Source of the DNA: Bacillota bacterium
GTDB lineage: Bacteria; Bacillota; Clostridia; Christensenellales; CAG-138
DNA: 60,649 nucleotides
Assembly: GCA_016286445.1 (NCBI GenBank)
Contig: JAEESS010000008.1
Location: 1 to 60,649, forward strand
Direction of reading: 5' to 3'
Below, piece by piece: positions 35,567-44,713 of this stretch (the first letter of the stretch is position 1; each line of letters begins with the position of its first letter). The position numbers were made by a program, and so were the translations under genes. A model generated the notes under the pieces. The model had not been told where the DNA came from and did no database searches. It worked only from the letters and a program-made list of their open reading frames with translations.

Positions 35567-38527
35567 TCACCGGACCGTGCGGTTGAACGCGCGCATATTC
35601 TTCAGCGCCGTCTTTTCGTCCTCGACGTCGGTGAAGACCTCGAATACGACAGGCTTCTGGAACGCTTCGGGATCGCAGAAGCGCGCGATCTGTTCGTCAA
35701 ACGCGTCCTTTGCCGCAGCGGTCATGTAAGCAAAGCCCATCGACTCCGCCCACGCCTTTGCGCTGCCGAAATGTCCGTGCGCTGCGATGAGATCGTCGGT
35801 GTCGGAACCCCAAAGCCGTTCAAGGCTCGCATTCAGACGGAACTCCGCGCCGCGCGCGTTGTTGATCAGCAGGATGCGGAGGTTGTTTCCGACGTGCCGG
35901 TTGCCGAGCGCGTTCATGTCATAGAAGAACGCAAGATCGCCGATCAGCGCGAACGACAGCCGTTTGGGATCGGAAAGCGCCTGTCCGAGCGCCGTGGAGA
36001 CCGCGCCGTCGATGCCGAAGCCGCCGACGTTGCAGCTGACGGTGACGCTCGGATCGAGGCTGAAGAAGTTCATGCTGCGCAGCGAGTTCAGAATCCCGAG
36101 ATGCAGATAGCTGTTCTTCGGCAGCAGCGCGGAAAGCTTCGACGCCGCATAGATATTGGACAGCGGCAGCACGGGCGCTTCCACCTTCGGCAGCAGACCC
36201 CGGATGAGTCCGTAATAGTCCGTATTCGTGCGCGCCGCGCTGAGCGTGCGGAAGAAGAACCGCTCCGAGCAGAAGAAGAGTTTTTCGACGATTTCCGCGC
36301 CGTGACGGTTGTGGAATTTGCGATCCTCCGAGATGCGCCATACGCGTCTTCCGCGGAACAGGCGGCTTGCGCTGTAATCGCCGGACACCGAGCCCATGTC
36401 GATCACGAGATCCGGAAGCTCACTGAGCTCCGCAAGATCGCCTGCGACAGCGCTCAGCACGCGGTTTGTGCCGGTATAGTTCGCGGTATGGTCGCAGAAC
36501 ACCGCCGCGCCGCAGTTTTCCGCAAACGCCTCGATCGCCGCTTTCGTTTCCGCGTCAAAGGGCTTGTGCGCGCCGATAAACAGCGCGATCCGCTTTTTTT
36601 GAAGATCCGCGATCAGCGCGTCCGCAGGGAAATCCTCGGCGTCGTATACGTCGATCTTCTGCACGTCCGGAAGCTTCGGCGTTTTGAACGAATAGAGATT
36701 GCCGACCGGCAGATTGATGTGCACCGGACCGGCGTCGTGCCGCGTTGCGGTATACAGCGCTTCGTTGACGAGCTGGACGCAGGTCCTGAAATCCTCGTCG
36801 TCCTTGATGAGCGGCAGGATCGCCGCAAACCGCTTGACGTCGTTCTGCGAAACGGTGCGATCCGTCATCTGCGGCATGAAATCGCTGTAGCACGGCGAAT
36901 GGTGCTGCGAGGTGATCGCGATCACCGGAAGGTTCCGGTAATACGCCTCGGTAAGCCCGGGGATGTAATCGCGCGAGGCGGTCGCGCCGGTGCAAGAGAT
37001 CGCGACCGGCTCGCCGGATGCGAACGCCAGTCCGCCCGCAAGGTACGCCGCGCCGCGCTCGTCGACCGCGGAGTATACCTCGAAGAACGGATCGAGCTGT
37101 ACCGCGCGCGAGATCGGCACGTTCGTCGTACCGGGCGAAACCACGATCTTCCGGATGTTGTATTGCTTCAGAAGCGCAAGCACGACCTGCGCGTTTTTGT
37201 CGTCGGTATACATCGGTTTTCCCTTCTGCGCCGCTTCGATCTGCGCGCGCACCGGAACGGACGCGGGCTTTGCCGCCGCCGGTTTTGCCTTTGTTTCGGG
37301 GACGAATGCGGGCTGTTCCTTCGGCAGATCCTTTTCGGAAAGGAACGCCGGCTTCTCTGTTCCGCCGCAGCAGTATCTGAGGTAGCGCACGGACTCCGCG
37401 CGAAGCGTTTCCAGCGCGGCGTCTGTGTTCGTCCAGTCGACCGGACGCCCGATGATTCCGCCGATCTCGCCGGTCTCGTCGGTATAGCGGTCCGAAAGTC
37501 CGAGCTTATCGAGAAGCTCCGAAACGCGGTTGCCCGTCTCCTTGTGCAGGATCGTCGCGAAACGTTTATGATACAGCACGGAGAAGACCGTGCCGTGGAA
37601 CGAGTTCGTCAGAACGTATTCGGCGTTCCTGATATACCAGATGAACTCCTCCGGCGAGCAGACCCGATGATCCTTGATCCGGCAGTTTTCCGCGTTCGGA
37701 TTGCCGTTGACGTCAATTAGGTGCAGTCCCGTCTGACGTTCCAGAAGCTTTGCCGCTTCGTTGACCTGCTTCTGCGCAGGACCCGGCATCGTATAGACCG
37801 CGATGAACGGACGCTTTTCGAGCGGCTCCTTCGGCAGCAGGGCGTCGTACGCCGCGGCGTCCAGCAGCAGCGTCGGGTCGACGTCGATGTGCATCGGCGT
37901 CTTCGGGTCCGCCGCCTGCATGACGGGACGCAGGAACTTTGCTTCGCGAAGCGAGACCGCGTTGAGCTTTTTGAGCATCGGCGCGATCGTCTTCTTTGCC
38001 GCTTCCGGATCGGCGAAGAATGTGCCGACCGCATAGGTCGCGCGGCGGACGTCCTTTTTCCCGAAATCCAAAAAGTATGCGGGATCGTATACGCCGTCCG
38101 TCAGCTTGCTGTTCCAGAGCTGATCGCTGCCGGAAAGGTACAGATCGCATTTCGGCGGATGCGCGCGAAGCTGTCCGATCGTACGGTAAATGCGCGTCTC
38201 CTTGAGATGCGCCTTGCGGAACGCCTTGAACTTCTGCTCGCGCGGGAGCTTCACCTTGGCGTTTTTCCACGAGTGCACCGTGTCGTAAAAACCCTTGGCG
38301 CCGTGATAGGTGCGGGTCAGGATGTTGCGCGCCGGCTCGCGGAACTTTTTGCCGCCGTAATAGATCGGATTCTTGTGCGCGGCGTACCGGTTCCAGTGAT
38401 ACCACGGAACGTAATTGATGACCTCCGCCTCGTTTCCGAGCGATTCAAGCTTGCTTTGCAGCGCCCAGCACTGCAGCGCCGCGCCGCAGTTGAACGGAAA
38501 ATGAAATGTTACGATTCCGACCTTCAT
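35567..38527 (-). CDS. Fusion protein: polysaccharide pyruvyl transferase + MenD-like thiamine-diphosphate enzyme
   Basis: 986 residues. ATG 38527 overlaps the preceding stop (ATGA). Residues 1-385 form a polysaccharide pyruvyl transferase domain (GIVTFHFPFNCGAALQCWAL, LSGSDQLWNS, TNSFHGTVFSVLYHKRF), which normally uses PEP to put pyruvyl ketals on sugars. An Ala/Pro/Lys-rich linker covers ~390-440. Residues ~440-986 are a complete ThDP enzyme resembling MenD: VVSPGTTNVPI, the conserved Glu490 in AVDERGAAYLAGGLA, and the cofactor motif GDLAFFYDMNALG near 862. No menaquinone genes are near, so menaquinone synthesis is unlikely. The surroundings point to a pyruvate- or 2-oxoacid-derived decoration of the surface glycan. 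I know of no described enzyme with this combination; the reaction is open. Confidence 0.85.
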   Translation of the reverse strand: MKVGIVTFHFPFNCGAALQCWALQSKLESLGNEAEVINYVPWYHWNRYAAHKNPIYYGGKKFREPARNILTRTYHGAKGFYDTVHSWKNAKVKLPREQKFKAFRKAHLKETRIYRTIGQLRAHPPKCDLYLSGSDQLWNSKLTDGVYDPAYFLDFGKKDVRRATYAVGTFFADPEAAKKTIAPMLKKLNAVSLREAKFLRPVMQAADPKTPMHIDVDPTLLLDAAAYDALLPKEPLEKRPFIAVYTMPGPAQKQVNEAAKLLERQTGLHLIDVNGNPNAENCRIKDHRVCSPEEFIWYIRNAEYVLTNSFHGTVFSVLYHKRFATILHKETGNRVSELLDKLGLSDRYTDETGEIGGIIGRPVDWTNTDAALETLRAESVRYLRYCCGGTEKPAFLSEKDLPKEQPAFVPETKAKPAAAKPASVPVRAQIEAAQKGKPMYTDDKNAQVVLALLKQYNIRKIVVSPGTTNVPISRAVQLDPFFEVYSAVDERGAAYLAGGLAFASGEPVAISCTGATASRDYIPGLTEAYYRNLPVIAITSQHHSPCYSDFMPQMTDRTVSQNDVKRFAAILPLIKDDEDFRTCVQLVNEALYTATRHDAGPVHINLPVGNLYSFKTPKLPDVQKIDVYDAEDFPADALIADLQKKRIALFIGAHKPFDAETKAAIEAFAENCGAAVFCDHTANYTGTNRVLSAVAGDLAELSELPDLVIDMGSVSGDYSASRLFRGRRVWRISEDRKFHNRHGAEIVEKLFFCSERFFFRTLSAARTNTDYYGLIRGLLPKVEAPVLPLSNIYAASKLSALLPKNSYLHLGILNSLRSMNFFSLDPSVTVSCNVGGFGIDGAVSTALGQALSDPKRLSFALIGDLAFFYDMNALGNRHVGNNLRILLINNARGAEFRLNASLERLWGSDTDDLIAAHGHFGSAKAWAESMGFAYMTAAAKDAFDEQIARFCDPEAFQKPVVFEVFTDVEDEKTALKNMRAFNRTVR

Positions 38528-39612
38528 CTTTTCACCATTCTTTTGATTTTTCTTTTCAGTCTGTTCACGACCCGCTTGACCTTGTAGAACAGGGCGAACG
38601 CCTTGTCCTTTACCTTCCACGACCGCATGACGCGATCGAGCTTCACGGGATCCTTCGCCTTGATTGCGGCGCAGATGCGGTTCGTAAAGCCGGACCGGGA
38701 TTTCTTTTCAAACGTGACCGCGTCGATCACTTCCGGGAACTCCATCAGCTTTCCGTATTCCGCGATCTTCTCCTCCTGGCTGAGATCGGCGTAAAGGATC
38801 TTTTTACAGGTATTCTTCACGACGGTGAAGAAGATATTCTTCAGCTTCGGCAAATACTGTTCGAGTCCGTTTTCCTTCATCAGCCCGCAGCGCCGGTCGT
38901 ATCCGTTGACCAGGAACCGGAACGTGTCCTTGCGGTAGCCCTTCGACAGCGATTCCTCCTGCTGCCGGTAACGGTACATCACCGCGCCCATCGCCGCGAT
39001 CGTGCTGACGTGCTTCAGATAGTCCGTGACAAAGACGCAGTCCTCCTCATAGGAGATCGCCGGATCGAACCGGATCCCGTACTCGCGGATGATCCGCATC
39101 GGATACAGCTTCGCCCAGATGGAGACGCCGAACATGTTCGTCTTCGGCACCGTGTACAGCATCAGAAACTGCTGCAGATCGCGGAACATTCCGACATAAA
39201 AATGCGTCAGCTGAAAATGCTTTACCCAGTCTTCGTTGAACCGGTCGAACCCGCAGATCACGAGATCCGTGCCGTATAGGTCCTCGACCCGGACCATGTC
39301 CTCAAAGTAATTCGGCAGAACGACGTCGTCCGCGTCGATGAACATCAGATATTTGCCCGAAGCTTTTTCGATGCCGTCGTTTCTCGCGTTCGATACGCCG
39401 CCGTTCTCCTTATGAATGACAATAAAGCGCGGATCCTGCTCTGCCGCTTCGTCACAGATGCGTCCGCTGCCGTCCTTTGACCCGTCGTCTACAAGGATCA
39501 CTTCCCATTCCGTAAAGGTCTGTTCTCTGATCGAATCCAGACACTCCGGCAAATGCTGCTCCGCATTATAAACCGGGATCACGACGCTCAGGATCGGTGT
39601 TTTCTGCTCCAT
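38524..39612 (-). CDS. Family 2 glycosyltransferase
   Basis: 362 residues. GT-A fold start VVIPVYNAEQHLPECLDSI, nucleotide-binding VDDGSKDGS, NGGVSNARNDGI, and the metal-binding DxD region FIDADDVVLP. The C-terminal ~150 residues are helical and basic, typical of wall-polysaccharide GT2 enzymes. Acts in the cytoplasm or at the membrane face on a lipid-linked acceptor. Its stop overlaps the start of the fusion gene. Confidence 0.92.
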   Translation of the reverse strand: MEQKTPILSVVIPVYNAEQHLPECLDSIREQTFTEWEVILVDDGSKDGSGRICDEAAEQDPRFIVIHKENGGVSNARNDGIEKASGKYLMFIDADDVVLPNYFEDMVRVEDLYGTDLVICGFDRFNEDWVKHFQLTHFYVGMFRDLQQFLMLYTVPKTNMFGVSIWAKLYPMRIIREYGIRFDPAISYEEDCVFVTDYLKHVSTIAAMGAVMYRYRQQEESLSKGYRKDTFRFLVNGYDRRCGLMKENGLEQYLPKLKNIFFTVVKNTCKKILYADLSQEEKIAEYGKLMEFPEVIDAVTFEKKSRSGFTNRICAAIKAKDPVKLDRVMRSWKVKDKAFALFYKVKRVVNRLKRKIKRMVKR

Positions 39613-39639
39613 TGATTCCCCTCCCCCTGAAGTTTGTTG

Positions 39640-40419
39640 TTATTTGGTATTGGTAAGACCGAGCTCTCGCTCATATGATTCATAGACAATGTCCGGCCGA
39701 TCGATCATTCTGACATGTCCGTGATCCAGCCAGACCGCATTCTTGCAGAGCTCGATGACCGGCGCCTTTGCATGCGAAACAAACAGCAGCGTCGTTCCGT
39801 TGTCCAAAAGCGTCTTGATGCGCGCGCGGCATTTTTCCTGAAATGCCGCGTCGCCGACTGCAAGCACCTCGTCGATGATCAGAATGTCCGGATCGACGAT
39901 CGTGGCGACCGCAAAGCCGAGACGCGCGCGCATGCCGCTCGAATAATTCTTGATCGGCAGATCCATGAAATTCCAAAGCTCCGCGAACTCGACGATCTTT
40001 TCGTACTGCTCCTTCATGAACTTGCGGCTGTGACCCAGGACCGCGCCGTTGATGAAGATGTTTTCCTGTGCCGTGAGATTGGGATCAAAGCCCGCGCCGA
40101 GCTCAATCATCGGCGCGATGCTGCCGCTGACCCGCACCGAGCCCTTATACGGCGCGAGGATCCCGCAGATCAGCTTCAAAAGCGTGCTTTTGCCCGCGCC
40201 GTTCGTGCCGATCAGCGCCCACGACTCGCCCTGGTTGATCGTCAGATTGACGTCGGTCAGGGCATAAAACTCCTTGAAGCGCAGCTCGCGCTTCACAAGC
40301 TTGATAAAGTATTCCTTGAGGTTGTCCAGCTTTTCGCCGGCGATGTTGAACCGGACCGAAGCGTTCTTGATCTCGATGCAGGGCTGTCCCTGTTTTATTA
40401 GCTTTCCCAATTGTTCCAT
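39640..40419 (-). CDS. ABC exporter ATPase, TagH/Wzt type
   Basis: 259 residues. Walker A GTNGAGKST, Q-loop region, signature YSSGMRARLGFAVAT, Walker B ILIIDEVLAVGD and the switch His (FVSHAKAPV) are present. The long first part before Walker A and the GSIAPMIELGAGFDPNLTAQEN block are typical of teichoic-acid and O-antigen exporters. It lacks the extra C-terminal carbohydrate-binding domain of long Wzt proteins. The start is ambiguous: ATG 40419 or TTG 40425 next to the permease stop. No clear ribosome site, so coupling to the permease is likely. Confidence 0.92.
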   Translation of the reverse strand: MEQLGKLIKQGQPCIEIKNASVRFNIAGEKLDNLKEYFIKLVKRELRFKEFYALTDVNLTINQGESWALIGTNGAGKSTLLKLICGILAPYKGSVRVSGSIAPMIELGAGFDPNLTAQENIFINGAVLGHSRKFMKEQYEKIVEFAELWNFMDLPIKNYSSGMRARLGFAVATIVDPDILIIDEVLAVGDAAFQEKCRARIKTLLDNGTTLLFVSHAKAPVIELCKNAVWLDHGHVRMIDRPDIVYESYERELGLTNTK

Positions 40420-40425
40420 AGGCAA

Positions 40426-41271
40426 TTAAATATACAGGATGAATTTGTTCTTGGTCGCCTTGAACGTCAGTGTGCCCGCAATCAGGAACACCACCGCCAC
40501 CGCCGCGCCGCGCCACATGAGCTCCGGCGTCGGGACCTCCCATGCGTCCGCGTTCTGTAAGATGAAGTAGCGGAACTGCTGGATATACATATACATCGGA
40601 TTGAACCTGCGGATGAACAGTCCGATCGCGTCCGCGGCAAGGTTTTTGTTCGGCTCGTTGTCATTATAAAAGCTGCCGAGCGAATAGAAGATCGGCGTCA
40701 GGTACATCCACGCGAGCGTAATGACGCCCCAGATGTTTTTGATGTCCCGGAAGAACACGGTCGCCGCCGCAAGCAGCATGCCGAGCCCGACGCAGAACGC
40801 GTACAGCTCGATGATCGGAATGAAGATCAGCAGATTGCACCAACGGAACGGAACCTTTGTCGCGATCATCACGATCACCAGCGCGCCGAGCGAGAGCACG
40901 AAATTGACCATGCTGCTCGTGACCTTGGAAAGCGTGAAGATATACTTCGGTACGTTCGCCTTTTTGAGCAGCGACGCGCTTTCGATGACCGACGTCATCG
41001 CCTTGTTCGTCGCTTCACGCATGAACGAGAAGAGAATGTTGCCGCAGATCAGATACACCGGGAAATTCTCGATCTTGCGCTTGAACATTGTCGAGAACAC
41101 GATGACCATGACCAGCATCGACAGAAGCGGGTTCAGCACGCTCCAAAGATACCCCAAAAAGCTTCTGCGGTATTTCAGCTTGATGTCCCGCTGCACAAGC
41201 AAGACCAAAAGGTCCCAGTATGTGAGGAACCTTGTGACCCAGCCCTTCAGTGTCTTTACGATTTTTTGCAT
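40426..41271 (-). CDS. ABC-2 type exporter permease, TagG/Wzm type
   Basis: 281 residues with six hydrophobic segments. The N-terminus (DLLVLLVQRDIKLKYRRSFLGYLWSVLNPLLSM) is the signature of polysaccharide/teichoic-acid export permeases. It forms the channel with the ATPase encoded next. The gene overlaps the glycerophosphotransferase gene by 16 bases. Confidence 0.93.
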   Translation of the reverse strand: MQKIVKTLKGWVTRFLTYWDLLVLLVQRDIKLKYRRSFLGYLWSVLNPLLSMLVMVIVFSTMFKRKIENFPVYLICGNILFSFMREATNKAMTSVIESASLLKKANVPKYIFTLSKVTSSMVNFVLSLGALVIVMIATKVPFRWCNLLIFIPIIELYAFCVGLGMLLAAATVFFRDIKNIWGVITLAWMYLTPIFYSLGSFYNDNEPNKNLAADAIGLFIRRFNPMYMYIQQFRYFILQNADAWEVPTPELMWRGAAVAVVFLIAGTLTFKATKNKFILYI

Positions 41272-42464
41272 TGTTGTTTCACCATCTCCCTGATCGCTTC
41301 GGTCGTCCGTTCCGAGCTTTGATCGTCCCTAAGCGTAAAGAACCGGTCGACCCTTTCCCCATATTCCGCCGCCATGCGGCAATCGTTTTCGATCACGCCG
41401 GAAAGCGCGCCGATCGCATCTGGAACGGTTTCGGCGATCGGACCGAACCCGTCCCGTTCAAAATCGAAATATCCGCTCGGCAGATGCCCCTCGCGGAACG
41501 CCTCATGGTCGAACTGAAAACAGACGACCGGTTTCTTCATAAACGCAAAATCCATATGCACGCTCGAATAGTCGGTCACGAGCACCGCCGCTTTTTTCAG
41601 CAGCTCCGGCACGGAAACCTCGTTCCAGCGTTTGATCTCGATCCGGTCCGACGCCGCCTTGAAGCAAGTCTCGAAACGCGACATGTTGCGATGCACGCAG
41701 AAGATCGCGCGCTTGCCGGTCCTTTTGAGCAGCGCGTCGAGCGCGGGATCGCTCAAAAACGCGTTCCAGCTCCGGTAATACACGCTTTCGGAAAACGCCG
41801 CGTCCGTTCTGCACGCGCGTTCGAGCCACATCCGCCACGTCGGCAGGATCAGCACGAGCGACGGATCGGGCTCTGCGCCGAGCAGATCGTCGAATCGGCA
41901 GAAGCCCGTATACCGCACGACCCCGTCCGGATAACCGAACGTATCGCGGATGAACTCATACTCCGGCTTTGCCGCGCAGCAGAACAGGCTCAGCCTTGCG
42001 TTTTCCGCATGCAGAAACGGCAGATCGTTCATCGTCACGCCGTGCTGCAGAAACACGCGGCGGTTTTTGAGCCAGCCGAGCACGACCTCCAAAAGATAGC
42101 ACACCGGCGCGTTCGGCTTGCCGCCCTTCTGACTCGAAATGTTGACCTCGGCGGCAAGGTAGTATATCCAGTGCCGAAGACTTCCGAACGGAACGACGGG
42201 ACCGATCGCCGCGACCGTTTCGTACGCCGGAGAGCGGCGATGGATCGCATAGACCGCGTCGATCTCCGGATGCCGCGCGCGTAAATGCCGGAACAGCGCG
42301 AATGCGTTGTCCTGCGCCTCCATGGCGTATTCGCACAGCAGCCACAGATGCTTTCGCTTTCTTTTATAGATCGCCGCAGGCAGCAGCGCCAAAAGAAACA
42401 GAAAGAAATGACCGACGTCCCCGATGCGCACGCGTCTGAGCTTTGCAAGGATCGATTCCTTCAC
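41256..42464 (-). CDS. CDP-glycerol glycerophosphotransferase (TagF/TagB-like)
   Basis: 402 residues from GTG 42464, whose GTGA overlaps the stop of the upstream GT2 gene and which has AGGAGG at ideal distance. N-terminal hydrophobic helix (HFFLFLLALLPAAIY). Conserved C-terminal domain with FLQHGVTMNDLPFLH and VLVTDYSSVHMDFAFMKKPVVCF, the core of poly(glycerol-phosphate) polymerases/primases. It should transfer glycerol phosphate from CDP-glycerol to the lipid-linked glycan. No CDP-glycerol synthase (TagD) is in the window, so the donor must come from elsewhere. A single short TagF suggests a limited number of units or a repeating sugar-GroP polymer. Confidence 0.9.
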   Translation of the reverse strand: MKESILAKLRRVRIGDVGHFFLFLLALLPAAIYKRKRKHLWLLCEYAMEAQDNAFALFRHLRARHPEIDAVYAIHRRSPAYETVAAIGPVVPFGSLRHWIYYLAAEVNISSQKGGKPNAPVCYLLEVVLGWLKNRRVFLQHGVTMNDLPFLHAENARLSLFCCAAKPEYEFIRDTFGYPDGVVRYTGFCRFDDLLGAEPDPSLVLILPTWRMWLERACRTDAAFSESVYYRSWNAFLSDPALDALLKRTGKRAIFCVHRNMSRFETCFKAASDRIEIKRWNEVSVPELLKKAAVLVTDYSSVHMDFAFMKKPVVCFQFDHEAFREGHLPSGYFDFERDGFGPIAETVPDAIGALSGVIENDCRMAAEYGERVDRFFTLRDDQSSERTTEAIREMVKQQCKKS

Positions 42465-43210
42465 AGCCAGTACCTCCTGACGCCGTGCAGAAGATAGCCC
42501 GCAAAGCAGAGGATCCGTCTGAACGGTCCGATCCCGAGACAGCGGTAGGTGTTCCACATCATGCCGGCGGAACGGACCTTGCTGCCGGTCTTTGAGCTCT
42601 TTGTGACGCGATAGCGCGCAAGCGGCTCGTCGATCCCGACCGCCTTTGCGCCGTCCTTTAAGATCCGGTACCAGCTGATCACGTCCTCGTGCAGATGGCT
42701 GTGCTCCATCGGATGCCGTTCATAGACCGTGCGCTGCACGAGAACCGTGCTGGTCACGATATCGTTTCCGGACAAAAGCCGGTTCGCCGTCACCGTTTCC
42801 GGCGCGTGGAAAATCTTTCCGGTCGGTTCGCCGCGTTCATCGATGCAGACCGCCGCCGTAAAGACGAGCGCCGCTCCGGTCTTTTCCATCACCGCAAGCT
42901 GCCGATCGAGCTTGTCCGGCTCCCAAAGATCGTCGCTGTCCAAAAACGCGATCCGTTCCGCACGCGCGTCGTTGACACCGCAGTTTCGCGCGTTTGCCAC
43001 GCCTCCGTTTTTCAAAAGCGTGATCACCCGGACGCGCGCGTCTTCCTTCTGAAGCCGCGCAAGGATCTCCGGCGTGCCGTCGTCGGACCCGTCGTCGACC
43101 GCGATCACTTCGATGTCCCGCACCGTTTGCCGAAGCGCGGATCGGATGCTTTCCTCCGCCGTTTTTTCGCACCGATATGCCGGTATAACGACGCTGACGC
43201 GCGGGCTCAT
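42461..43210 (-). CDS. Family 2 glycosyltransferase
   Basis: 249 residues: SVVIPAYRCEKTAEESIRSA, AVDDGSDDGT, NGGVANARNCGV, AFLDSDDLWEPDKL. A compact GT2 enzyme with the usual DxD-like site and a hydrophobic C-terminus. Overlaps the epimerase gene by ATGA upstream and the glycerophosphotransferase gene by GTGA downstream. Confidence 0.92.
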   Translation of the reverse strand: MSPRVSVVIPAYRCEKTAEESIRSALRQTVRDIEVIAVDDGSDDGTPEILARLQKEDARVRVITLLKNGGVANARNCGVNDARAERIAFLDSDDLWEPDKLDRQLAVMEKTGAALVFTAAVCIDERGEPTGKIFHAPETVTANRLLSGNDIVTSTVLVQRTVYERHPMEHSHLHEDVISWYRILKDGAKAVGIDEPLARYRVTKSSKTGSKVRSAGMMWNTYRCLGIGPFRRILCFAGYLLHGVRRYWL

Positions 43211-44028
43211 TGCGGTTCCTCCTCTTTGTTCGGCAGCGGAAGCTCCCGAAGGTCCTCATACACAAGGTCCCCGAACGCCTTCCTGCCGACGTGCGTGCAC
43301 GCGCGTAAGGCACGGATCGCGGGATTGAATAGCCCGGAACGCTTCGGCGTTCGTCCCTGCTCTTCCATGGCGCGCGCAATCAGCGTGCGCGTTGCGATCG
43401 GCTCCGGCTCCTGCGGAAAAAAGACGCCAGCGCGCGGCGTGTCAATGAGCCGACGCACCGTATCGCACAGCGTATCGATCGAAACCATGCTGCGGCGGTT
43501 CTCAAAATCGGGGCAGAACGGCAGACGCTTTGCAAGCCGCCTGAGCCTTTCCGGATTGCCCTTTGCGCCGGGACCGAACACCATCGGCGGACGCAGGATC
43601 GAAACGAGAAACGTTTCGTCCGAAAGCGCGGCGATGCGCCGTTCCGCTTCAAACTTCGAGCGTCCGTACTGCGTGACGGGCTTCGGGATCGTATCCTTTG
43701 TGATCGTGCCCGTCTCCATGCCATATACGCTCATCGTGCTGAAAAACACAAACTGCTTTACGCCGCCGCGCTTTGCCGCCTTTGCGAGCGCTTCGGTCAG
43801 ATCGCGGTTGACGCGCATATACAGCGCTTCCGTTTCGCGCGTTTCCTTTTGATGCACGATCGCCGCGGTATGCACGACTGCGTCAAAGCCTTTCCAATCG
43901 AGCGTCTCCGGAAGACCGTTCCGCAGCGAGACCGTTTCCGCAGCGTACCGCTCCGGCGTTCTGTTCAGCGCGTCGCAAAGCGACGAAGCGATCCAGCCGT
44001 GTTCGCCTGTGATCAGGATCCGCTTCAT
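43207..44028 (-). CDS. NAD-dependent sugar epimerase/dehydratase
   Basis: 273 residues from ATG 44028, which overlaps the sugar-transferase stop (ATGA). Rossmann motif LITGEHGWIASSL, catalytic Ser region FFSTMSVYG and YGRSKFEAE (YxxxK). It resembles the epimerases found beside priming sugar transferases, where they make or modify the first sugar. The exact nucleotide sugar is not evident. Confidence 0.88.
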   Translation of the reverse strand: MKRILITGEHGWIASSLCDALNRTPERYAAETVSLRNGLPETLDWKGFDAVVHTAAIVHQKETRETEALYMRVNRDLTEALAKAAKRGGVKQFVFFSTMSVYGMETGTITKDTIPKPVTQYGRSKFEAERRIAALSDETFLVSILRPPMVFGPGAKGNPERLRRLAKRLPFCPDFENRRSMVSIDTLCDTVRRLIDTPRAGVFFPQEPEPIATRTLIARAMEEQGRTPKRSGLFNPAIRALRACTHVGRKAFGDLVYEDLRELPLPNKEEEPQ

Positions 44029-44636
44029 TTCCGGTTCTCTTGCCTGTCCTCGCGCTTGCCTTCGCTGAAGCCCTTGCGCGTGATGACCGTGGAAACCGTT
44101 TTCCAGATGCACTTCATGTCCATTCCGAAGGTCACATGCGCGGCATATTCGCCGTCGTAACGCGCCTTCTCCTCCACCGACAGCGAGTCGCGCCCGTTGA
44201 CCTGCGCCCAGCCGGTCAGTCCGGGAAGAACGTCGTTTGCGCCGTTCTTATCGCGCTCGGCAATGAGATCGTACTGGTTCCAGAGCGCGGGCCGCGGTCC
44301 CACGAACGACATCTTGCCGGTAAAGATCTGCAGAAGCTGGGGAAGCTCATCCAGGCTTGCTTTTCTCAAAAACCGTCCCGACCGCGTGATCCAGTGATGC
44401 GAATCGGAAAACATATGCGTCGGAACGTTGTTCGGCGCGTCCTTTCGCATGGTGCGGAACTTCAGAATCTCAAATTCCGTTTTATGGATGCCGATCCGCG
44501 TTTGCCGGAACAGCACGGGACCCTCGGAATCCAGCTTGATCCAGACCGCGATCACCGCCAATAACGGAGAAAGCGTCAGGATCGCGAGACCCGACAGCAC
44601 GATATCCAGTATTCGTTTCCAATATTTTTGATACAT
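44025..44636 (-). CDS. Undecaprenyl-phosphate sugar phosphotransferase (priming enzyme)
   Basis: 203 residues from ATG 44636 (GGAG upstream). One hydrophobic re-entrant helix near residues 8-32 (ILDIVLSGLAILTLSPLLAVIAVWI), then the catalytic block FRQTRIGIHKTEFEILKFRTM, LRKASLDELPQLLQIFTGKMSFVGPRP and GLTGWAQVNGRD. This is the small monotopic sugar-transferase family that starts a glycan on undecaprenyl phosphate at the inner face of the membrane. It is the first gene of the glycopolymer operon. Confidence 0.94.
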   Translation of the reverse strand: MYQKYWKRILDIVLSGLAILTLSPLLAVIAVWIKLDSEGPVLFRQTRIGIHKTEFEILKFRTMRKDAPNNVPTHMFSDSHHWITRSGRFLRKASLDELPQLLQIFTGKMSFVGPRPALWNQYDLIAERDKNGANDVLPGLTGWAQVNGRDSLSVEEKARYDGEYAAHVTFGMDMKCIWKTVSTVITRKGFSEGKREDRQENRK

Positions 44637-44713
44637 TTCCGCTCCGTTCTTGCCCGATTGCAAAATTTGTCGAACCGAAAGGTACACCACTGCGATGATA
44701 TTACGTTAACCGT

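Noticed and set aside
35771-37720. 649-codon plus-strand frame opposite the fusion gene
   Set aside because: No ribosome site or domain; Arg/Val/Asp-rich shadow of the minus-strand gene, whose motifs are clear.
35567-38527. Two separate genes wrongly joined
   Set aside because: The frame is open throughout, the linker has an ordinary low-complexity composition, and no ribosome site with a start codon stands out before the ThDP half.
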